A stretch of DNA of 64,000 bases from Dendrophyllia cribrosa. Its lineage: Eukaryota > Cnidaria > Anthozoa > Scleractinia > Dendrophylliidae. Shown here in pieces: positions 52,646-60,455 of this stretch; within the stretch, counting starts at the first letter, position 1; each line of letters begins with the position of its first letter. The translations under genes were made by a program, and so were the position numbers. The DNA lies in the NCBI GenBank assembly GCA_024195265.1, contig JAJLRJ010000014.1:13708459-13772458 (forward strand). The letters run 5' to 3'. The notes beneath the pieces are model-generated. The model saw only the letters and a list, made by a program, of their open reading frames with translations. It was not told the DNA's origin and did no database searches.

Positions 52646-53272
52646 TTAAGAAGGAATAATATCTTCTTCATTTTTATCCTCATATTCATCAAACGCTGAG
52701 GCTGTTTGAACCATCTCCTCCACAAGAACTTCATCCACAATTGCTGTGATAGATTTTACATTTCCGCAGAAGAGATGTTTGATGGAAAAGACAACTTGTC
52801 CAAAAAGTGGCATAGAGATGAGTTCTTTTTGCCTCAAGATGGGCTTCTTTTTTCCGTTTATCAGCTCCCAGAAACGACAGGAGAAATCTGTTTTGGGGAT
52901 TTTGGAAGAATTAATCTTTGCAAAGATCTTTTCTTGCTCAGATTTATCTGTTTTCAAAAGAGTGAAATCTTCTGCATGAAACTTAGCAAAAGATGGAGAA
53001 AGTTTTTTCACTTCCGGTTGTTTTTTCATTGCAGCTGAACGAAGATGAGCTTCCAGTTTGTGGAAAAAGTGAATGTTTTCTTCAGGGAGATTGATCCCCA
53101 GTGAAAAAGAATCTCCTTCATGAGCAAAGATTTTAAACTTAGTTTTGAGTTTCAGTTGAAGTTTTTTGCCATCGAGAGAACAGGGGAGCAGACAATATGA
53201 GATCTTTCCAGAGGTTCGTTTTTGTGGCTCTTCAAGAATGATCTTGGAAACAGAGACTTTTTCAGGATTCAT
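52646..53272 (-). CDS. Conserved Polinton protein, candidate ssDNA-binding or replication accessory, 208 aa
   Basis: Start at 53272 (MNPEKVSVSKIILEEPQ). No named domain. It has alternating strands (LQLKLKTKFKIFAHEGDSFS LGINLPEEN in two steps), a central SRFWELINGKKKPI-like element, and an ending of VFSIKHLFCGNVKSITAIVD followed by EVLVEEMV and an acidic tail (DEYEDKNEED). An OB-like beta domain with an acidic C-terminal tail is the usual layout of viral single-strand binding proteins, so that role is possible, but this is inference. The start overlaps the upstream 102-aa gene by 11 bp. Confidence 0.55.
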   Translation of the reverse strand: MNPEKVSVSKIILEEPQKRTSGKISYCLLPCSLDGKKLQLKLKTKFKIFAHEGDSFSLGINLPEENIHFFHKLEAHLRSAAMKKQPEVKKLSPSFAKFHAEDFTLLKTDKSEQEKIFAKINSSKIPKTDFSCRFWELINGKKKPILRQKELISMPLFGQVVFSIKHLFCGNVKSITAIVDEVLVEEMVQTASAFDEYEDKNEEDIIPS

Positions 53273-53570
53273 TTTCTTGGTGGAGAGAAAAAAAATCATT
53301 TATTTCAAAAATCCATTTCTCCATAAACTGCCTATCTTTTTCATTTTTGACTGAAAGAAAACCAGTGGCCATATCTACAGCTTTCTGAAAATTTGTTTCC
53401 ATTTCAACTCCTTTCATCCATGCGATTTCTTCCTCCGTCAACCCACATATTTTGTGAAAGCTGGGATGAATCCAAGTTGCATGATTTTTTATTTCAGCCA
53501 GTAAAATTTTTACGTCCTTAATAGAATAAAAATCTTGTCCATCGATTATGAAAAGTTTTTCTTCGCTCAT
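53262..53570 (-). CDS. Unknown Polinton protein, 102 aa
   Basis: ATG at 53570 follows GATAAAAA. It opens with EEKLFIIDGQDFYSIKDVKI, which resembles the FIQIDGEDFFTAEEIQERFG module of the next gene upstream, so it may carry one degenerate HTH-like module. The remainder is helical (GLTEEEIAWMKGVEMETNF). Function unknown. Confidence 0.5.
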   Translation of the reverse strand: MSEEKLFIIDGQDFYSIKDVKILLAEIKNHATWIHPSFHKICGLTEEEIAWMKGVEMETNFQKAVDMATGFLSVKNEKDRQFMEKWIFEINDFFSLHQENES

Positions 53571-53593
53571 TTTTTATCCAATGAATAAAAAAT

Positions 53594-54082
53594 TCAAAAC
53601 GTGGTTTGATAATCTTCAAGGCAGTCGTTCATTTCAGCCTGAATACCTGAGAAGATTTTTGACATTCCTTTTTTGGCACGAGAATGCATATATTTTTCAT
53701 CCGCAGCTTTCACTCTCATGAGATTGATAAATTTCTCCAGTCGGGGAGATGCCCAAGTAACTTCATGAAATTTCTCAGCTGAATCCAGAAAATGAGTTTT
53801 TTTCCTGCTGAGTTGATTGAAAAAAACTGTGCGTGACAACCCAAATCTTTCCTGAATTTCTTCTGCAGTGAAAAAATCTTCTCCATCGATCTGGATAAAT
53901 GGTGATTCTTCTTCCTCCTGAATCCAAAAGGTTTTTTTATCAGCTCTTCTGAAATACTTTGTGTTGTTTGATTTGAGAACTCGCATAATCGTTTTTGAAG
54001 GAAGACCAGTTTGTTCACTGGCTTCTTTGAATGTGAAAAAAGTTTGCTTGTCTTTTCCTTCCTCTTGGATTGAAAACTTCAT
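53594..54082 (-). CDS. Two-module HTH/NUMOD1-like protein, 162 aa
   Basis: Start at 54082 follows CCTCTATTTAAA, nearly the same promoter-like sequence as the gene at 49920. Module 1: FTFKEASEQTGLPSKTIMRV + NTKYFRRADKKTFWI. Module 2: DFFTAEEIQERFGLSRTVFF + KKTHFLDSAEKF. The C-terminus is helical and basic. It is divergent from PolB, whose ATG at 54119 is 36 bp away and also lies in TTTAAAATG. A regulator of the divergent promoter is plausible from position and modules. Confidence 0.6.
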   Translation of the reverse strand: MKFSIQEEGKDKQTFFTFKEASEQTGLPSKTIMRVLKSNNTKYFRRADKKTFWIQEEEESPFIQIDGEDFFTAEEIQERFGLSRTVFFNQLSRKKTHFLDSAEKFHEVTWASPRLEKFINLMRVKAADEKYMHSRAKKGMSKIFSGIQAEMNDCLEDYQTTF

Positions 54083-54118
54083 TTTAAATAGAGGAAAAAT
54101 CTTTTTTCTCCATTTAAA

Positions 54119-57100
54119 ATGTCAACGTTGACTGCATGGAAATCATTTGCAAGATCAACAGGATTGCGAGGATGGTCTCGAATGAAGAAAGATGATCTGA
54201 TCAACTTTCTTTTTGAAAATCTATGGACTGGAGGTGGAAAAACAACGCAGAAAAACCCCCTGAATTGGAAAAATAAAAAAATACAGGTGCCTATTTTGGT
54301 TCCGGAAAGAAGAAAAGTGATTGTGAGAAGAAGACCTATAAAAACCATTCCCAAAGTAATAAAAAAACAAACAGAAAATATTTCAGACTGGTTGAATTGG
54401 CTGGAAAATTTAGATGATGTGGAAATTAGGAGAAGATTAAATCCTGCAGTCGAAAGATTAAAAAAACAAACCAAAGAATTGTGGGAACAAAGGTTGGTCG
54501 TGGAAGAAGGAAAATCAGCTCTGAGAGGATTCGCGAAACAATTTGTCATTCAAGGAGATGATTCCCCAACTCCACAAGATTTTCTCCGGAAAGCAAGATG
54601 GCAAATTATCAAGCTGTTGCGAGCAAATCCACAAACAAAAGTGAAATGCATTTTGATTGTTGAGATGTCTCAAACCAGTTGGGCTTCTGGCGAGGAAATA
54701 ATTGACACTCCAGTTTTCCATTCCCAGCAGAAAAAGAATTTGGGGAACAACATTGAGATTGTTGATGAAATGGAAAGAGAAATGATTGAAAACTTAGAAA
54801 ATTTCAATCGCAGGGGAAGTAATTGGGTGTTTGAAAGAGTAATTCATTTAGAAATTCATTTTGTGCGCTGGAAGCCACTGCGAGGATCTTCTTGGATTGC
54901 TTTGCCTCCAGACTTGGGGAACAAGAAAGCTGTGATTAACATGAAAAATGAAGATGAGATGTGTTTTAAATGGTGTATTGCCAGAGCATGTAATATGGTT
55001 GCGTCCCATCCAGAAAGAATCACACCAGCTTTACGACAACAAGCAGAAGAATTTAATTGGGATGGTTTGGTTTTCCCCATGGAAATAACAGCAATCAAAC
55101 ATTTTGAGAAAAGAAATGCTGAAATTTCAGTGAATGTTTTTGGCTGGAATGGATCTGTTTTTCCCCTGAGGATATCCGAGGAAGAAAAAGAACATCATGT
55201 AGATTTGATTCTGCTGAAAAATGAATTCAAAACTCACTTTTGTTTGGTGAAAGAATTTCTCTCATCCTTGCAACCTCTCAAGTTTCACGCAATGGGCATG
55301 AAAGATTTTTCTGTAAAAGATGCCTCAATTCATTTCCCAGCGTGGAAAGTTTGAAGAAACATAAAGTTATTTGCGGAGAATTTGAGGCAACAAAGATTGA
55401 AGTTCCAGGAGGCACATGCTCTTTCCAAACTTTCAAAAAATGTTGCATGTGCCAGTTGTAGGTTATGCAGATTTTGAATCCATTCTGAAACCACAAGTGG
55501 TGATTTGGGAAAAAGAACTCAGAAAACTCACGAGCATATTCCCTGTGGATTTGCGTTTCATCTCGTTTCCCCATTTTTGCAAATGGAACCCGTGTTAAAA
55601 AGAGCAAAAGATGAAAATGAAGAACTTCCCAAAGATTTCATTCAGGAATTGATTTTTCATGTAAAACAAGCTCATCTGAGTTTGAAGAAAAAGAAAATGT
55701 TTCCCCTGACTAATCAAGAATGGAAATCATTTCGAGAAGCCACTGTGTGTTGGTTGTGTCAAGGAGAATTTGGAAAAGATGAACTGTTGAAAGTCAGAGA
55801 TCACTGCCATTTCACTGGAAAATTCAGAGGGGCAGCGCACAAATCTTGCAACAGAAAGTTTCAGCGGCCAAAATTCACCCCTGTGTTTTTCCACAATCTC
55901 CAAAATTATGACGCACATCTTTTTGTGCGGAGTTTGGGAACAGTGGATGAAGTGTTGAGTGTGGCATGCATCCCCAACAACGAAGAGAAATATATTTCTG
56001 TCTCCCTGAAGTTTGAGTTGAAAAAAGAATGGAAATGGGTGAGAGGAGAATGGAAAGAAATCGTTGTAAAACATGAAATTCGATTTCTGGATTCCTTTAA
56101 ATTTACGCTGTCAGGATTGGCATCGCTGGTGAAGAATCTTCCTAAAGAAGAACTGAAAGAAACCACCAGATTTTTTGGAGAACGCAGCGAGTTGGTATGC
56201 CGAAAAGGAGTTTATCCCTATGAATTCATGGATGGATTTGATAAATTTGAGAAAAAACTGCCAAAGAAAACCGCTTTTTTCTCCCGATTAAATCAGGAGA
56301 AAGTGAAAGATGCAGATTTTCAACACGCCCAGAAAGTCTGGGAAGAATTTGCGGTGAAAAACATGGGAGAATTCCATGATCTTTATTTGAAAACTGATGT
56401 GTTGCTGCTTGCCGATGTCATAGAAAGTTTCAGAAAACTTTGTGAAGAAAACTATGGATTGGATCCAGCTCACTTCTTCACAGCCCCCGGAATGGCGTGG
56501 GATGCAATGTTGAAAATGACCGGCATAAAATTAGAACTTCTGGGGGATGTGGATATGTTGTTGATGATTGAAAAAGGAATCAGAGGAGGAAATGCAAATG
56601 TATTCAAAAGATTTGCAAAAGCAAACAATAAGTTCATGAAAGATTTCAACCCCGATCAAGCTTCCAGTTTTCTGGTTTATTTGGATGCAAACAACCTTTA
56701 TGGGTGGGCAATGTCGCAGCCTCTTCCAGTTGGAAAATTTCAATGGATGAAAGAAGATGAATTATCAAACTGGGAAAACTTTGTGAATGAAGAAGGAATT
56801 GGTTGCATTCTTGAAGTTGATCTCATTTATCCCAAAGAACTGCATGACGACCAGAATGATTTTCCCCTGGCTCCAGAAATTTTGATGTTGGGAAAAGTGT
56901 CTAAGTTAACACAAAATCTGAGGGATAAAGAAAACATGGTTTTGCATGGAGAAAATTTAAAACTTTATCTTTCCCTGGGAATGAAACTGAAAAAAGTGAA
57001 AAGAGGTATCAGATTCAAAGAAAGACCTTTCATGAAATGTTACATTGATAAAAACACAGCCCTGAGAGCCAAAGGACAAAATGCATTTGAAAAAGATTTC

Positions 57101-57904
57101 TTTAAGCTGATGAACAACTCCGTATTTGGGAAAACCATGGAAAACTTGAGAAAACGAGTTTCCATTGAACTGGTGAAAGATGTTGAAAGGGCAGAAAAAC
57201 TTATTAACAAGCCCAACTTCGCAGACGTGAAGATTTTCGATGAATTTTTAATTGCGATCAAGATGAGGAAAACGCGAGTGGTCATGAATAAACCCATCTT
57301 CGCTGGGATGTCAATCTTGGATCTGTCTAAAACTTTGATGTTCCGCTTCCATTATGGGTATGTGAAGAAAAAGTGGGAAAAATGTTCTGTCTTGTATACC
57401 TGACACAGATTCTTTGGTGCTGGAGATTGAAACAGAAGATTTCTTTGCGGATATTGCAGAAAGATGTGCCTGAGTGGTTTGACACAAATGACTTTCCAGC
57501 AGATCATCCTGCAGTGATGAATGGACTGCCGATTGTGAAAGAAAACAAAAAAAAGATTGGGCTGATGAAAGATGAATGTGGAGGTGCAATTTGAAAGAAT
57601 TTGTCGCCTTGAAACCGAAACTATATTCTTTCTGATTGAGGAGAACGCAGAAACCATTGGAAAACAAAAAGCAAAAGGAGTGAAAAAATGCATGATCAAA
57701 AAGAGTTTGAGACATGCAAACTTCGTGAAATGCTTGAGGACAAAACAAACGCAAATCAGAAAACAAAGTGTATTTCGCAGCAGAGACCACCATTTATTCA
57801 CGGAAAACGTGAGCAAGATTGCGTTATCTGCCAATGATGACAAAGTTGTGATTCAGGAAAATGGAATTAACACGCTGGCTTTGGGGCATTGGAGACTGGA
57901 ATAA
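54119..57904 (+). pseudogene. PolB: Protein-primed family B DNA polymerase (PolB), at least seven frame changes
   Basis: Replicates the element by protein priming. N-terminal frame 54119-55354: a SAP-like start (AWKSFARSTGLRGWSRMKKD), then the conserved PLRGSSWIALP and EDEMCFKWCIARACN region. The next frame has a C2H2-like finger (CKRCLNSFPSVESLKKH, near 55305-55370), then an Exo I-like YADFES near 55457. Frame 55505-57403 has a second Cys/His group (CWLCQGEFG ... DHCHFTGKFRG), Exo II-like FHNLQNYDAHLF, motif A (YLDANNLYGWAMSQPLP) and motif B (KLMNNSVFGKTMEN). Motif C DTDS falls at ~57406 in yet another frame, and the C-terminus ends GHWRLE at 57904. Breaks lie near 55290, 55435, 55510, 57403, 57465, 57590 and 57635, often in A, G or T runs. 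No independent nonsense mutation is evident. Confidence 0.9.
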
Positions 57905-57936
57905 TTTCTGCTCATGAAGAGGGATTCCCCAGACAT

Positions 57937-57988
57937 TTGACCTTGGAATTTGGGAACTTGGCAAAATCTTGTGTTAAATTTTAGCGGA
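57937..57988 (-). repeat. Inner terminal inverted repeat, right copy (52 bp)
   Basis: Reverse complement of 38276-38327 with two differences. Confidence 0.9.
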
Positions 57989-58255
57989 AGTAGTAGGGTA
58001 AAAACGCACTTGGGCCACTTTCAATTAACCCCAAATTTCACACAATTTATCACATTTTTCTTTCCTCAATCATCAGCTAAAAATCAGCAATTCTAATCAA
58101 TTCCATCTAGTGTTTCATTTAACATAACTTAACCTTTTCTGTTCAGTTCCAGCAACTTCCTAATTTGTTGAATTTGGGGGGAACGATTTTTGTGATTTTT
58201 CTGTGAAATTTGGGGTTAATTGGAAGTGGCCTAGGTGCGTTTTTACCCTACTACT
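57989..58255 (+). repeat. Right terminal module (267 bp), same orientation as the left module
   Basis: Same length as 38009-38275 and identical over most of its length; differences cluster in the first ~60 bp (for example CACTTGGGCC against CACCTAGGCC). It ends CCCTACTACT at the AATTAT duplication. Confidence 0.9.
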
Positions 58256-58740
58256 AATTATCGCGGTACCTTTTAGGGTATGGGCCGAAAAATATGACAG
58301 AATATGACATGTGCTGTTTTAGAATTGGTACCTCTTAGGGGTAAATTTTTTTTTGAGCCATGCCCATCAAACGAGATTCTGGTACCTTTTAGGGTGTTTT
58401 TCGAAAATTTCCGACAAGCACCCCCGTCATTTTTATATGGGAGTCCCCCCCCCCCCCGGGTGGGAGACTCGGAGTCCGGAGGAAGTTGTTTCAGTACAAG
58501 TTCAAAATGCCCGTAAATCCGATAAACTCAAGGGTAAACCCAAGGTATCTTTTTCTCAAGAAGAGACAGAACGCCTCATATTATTGTGGAGTGATAGTTT
58601 ACGGCGTAATTCGTCTTCTAAACGTCTTCTAAACCCCTTTTTCCCATCTTCGCTGTAACCATTTCTCCTCTCTTACTTCTCGTACCCTTCCAGGGGCGTA
58701 GCCAAGATTTTTTTGTAGGTACGCACCAAATCGTAACTCC

Positions 58741-59076
58741 CCGGGGGGGGGGGGGGGGGGGGGGTACTCCCCTATAAAAATGACGGGGGTGCTCGTCAGA
58801 AATTTTCGAAAAACACCCTAAAAGGTACCAGAATCTCGTTTGATGGGCGTGGCTCAAAAGAATTTTTACCCCTAAGAGGAACCAATTCTAAAACAATACA
58901 TCATATTCTGTCATATTTTTTCGGCTCATACCCTAAAAGGTACCGCGATGATTCTAATGGTAGTCATTTCAGATTTTAGTACCCTAAGCGGTACCAATCT
59001 ACAAATTTTGACCCCTAAAAGGTACGACGAGCACCCCGTCATTTTTATATGGGAGTCTCCCCCCCCCCTCCCCGGG
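58741..59076. mobile_element. Complete copy of the 'GTACCTTTTAGGG' hAT-like MITE
   Basis: Inverted ends (G tract then CTATAAAAATGACGGGGGTG; right end TCATTTTTATATGGGAGTC then C tract). The internal CCTAAAAGGTACC and its relatives recur. It shows the full unit without the Polinton. Orientation is opposite to the split copy next door. Confidence 0.8.
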
Positions 59077-60300
59077 CGTATCTCACGAGATAAACAGATT
59101 AGAGCTCCGGAAAAACCGTCAATTCTCAACTACAAAGCGGAGCTGTGACAGAAATGTGCTTGATTTATACTCTTTGCGAAACATTGCATAGCTTTATATA
59201 AAGCTGCATTTATCTCTGATAATTCGGACCAACATATCACCAGTCCATGAAAATACGACCTAGGCTTGCAATAAAATCAAGTAAATCATGCTGGTCCCAG
59301 CGAAAAAAAACTAATTGCAAGAAACCATTGACGGTCGATAATTTCAAACTTAAGATCCGACTACCTGAGAGATTCAGAGAGAGTAAAAAACCGAACATGT
59401 TTGTAAACTTTTACTAGAAAAAGGCTACATGAGCAAAAAACTGAAGAAAGCCGCCGATTGAACAGAGCTCCAGAATTGAAGAAAGCTGCCGAGTTGAAGA
59501 AAATCGAGTTGAAGAAAGCCGCCGAGAATACAGCATAATTTCAAAACGACCTCCTAATCGAAGCTTGCTCAAAGAAAACTGCAGAGCTATTAAAACGAAT
59601 GCCACGATGGCATCAGATAAAAGCCGAAACAAACTGTCATCGCTACTGAACAGACGCCCCGACAAAGAGGTCAAAACTAGCAGACCGCTTAAAAACCAGA
59701 CTCGTACCCAGTCGTCACTTATTTATTTCATTTGACGCGCGAAAAGGCGCTTGTGACCTTGAGACTAAAGTCTGTATTATTTTGCGACGTTTAGAAGGCT
59801 TTTAATTCAGTCACCTCGAAATCTCCATATACCCGCTACAAATACAAGAAGCATCATTTTGCGAGCTTAACTATAAAATGGCTAAAACAGTCGCGAGGGA
59901 GTCGCGTAAAGCTTGTCACTCTTTATTACACCAATTATGACTCACGTGTATCTTCGGCTTGTTCCTGATTCTGCTCTGTGTTTGTGCCGATGGCAGCGTA
60001 CTGAGTAATCTTTGATACATCGGCGTAAGGGAAAATTTTGTCGGGGGTGCTGAACTTTATTTGCCCGAATGAAATTCGTGACGTCATGTTTATTTGTCAT
60101 GATGATGATGATTCTAGCACTCGCTGACATTTTACTTTTCTACCGCTGTGAACGATCCGAGAATGAGCTTCTTCATCTCGCATTCTTCGCACTTCATACG
60201 GTACCGATAAGATCTTTTACGAGACTTCAACAAAGACATACTATTTTAATCGACCACGACCAGAAACCACGCATACAAGAGTGGTCGCCAAATGTTATAC
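59077..60300. other. No gene recognised
   Basis: Contains a short GAAGAAAGCCGCCGA-type repeat (59440-59530). No protein domain is seen. ACTCGTACCCAGTCG at 59700 recalls the end of the 127-3929 element and may be a decayed copy end. Confidence 0.35.
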
Positions 60301-60304
60301 TTAG

Positions 60305-60455
60305 GGCGCGTTTTTTTTTTGGGGACATATTCTGGTCATTCTGAAATGAGAATACGCTAACAAAACTATGTTGTTTTGACTCTCACACGAAAATTTTTTC
60401 AGGTACACATAGTAAAAGTAGCGACTTCTTTCCATATTTTACGAGAGGAATAGGT
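60305..60455. mobile_element. Truncated copy of the 216-bp MITE at 25.73 kb
   Basis: Matches GGGCGCGTTT ... GGACATATTCTGGTCATTC ... ATACGCTAACAAAACTATG and the GAGGAATAGGTGCA segment, then diverges. The right inverted end is missing. Confidence 0.65.

Larger units (their letters stand above)
38009..58255. mobile_element. Complete Polinton/Maverick (adintovirus-like) element, 20,247 bp
   Basis: Begins AGTAGTAGGG and ends CCCTACTACT. AATTAT is duplicated at 38003-38008 and 58256-58261; related MITE copies (17.94 kb) show the unoccupied site once. A 6-bp duplication, AG/CT ends, and PolB, integrase, protease, packaging ATPase, major and minor capsid genes together define a Polinton. Gene content and core-X-like protein match animal adintovirus-type Polintons. 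Some genes are intact (MCP, ATPase, protease, fibre), others are frameshifted (PolB, integrase, penton). Whether it can form virions is not known. Confidence 0.95.
37878..58460. mobile_element. hAT-like MITE split by the Polinton insertion
   Basis: The left half is 37878-38008 (CCGGGG..., ACTCCCATATAAAAATGACG) and the right half 58256-58460 (ending ...ATGGGAGTCCCCC...GGG). TGGGAGAC is duplicated at 37870-37877 and 58461-58468, an 8-bp duplication typical of hAT. Without the Polinton the MITE would be about 330 bp, as in the intact copy at 58.74-59.08 kb. Confidence 0.8.

Noticed and set aside
38009..58255. Reading the direct 267-bp modules as LTRs of a retroelement
   Set aside because: Inside them are conventional inverted repeats, the duplication is 6 bp with AG/CT ends, and the genes are Polinton genes with PolB and no reverse transcriptase.
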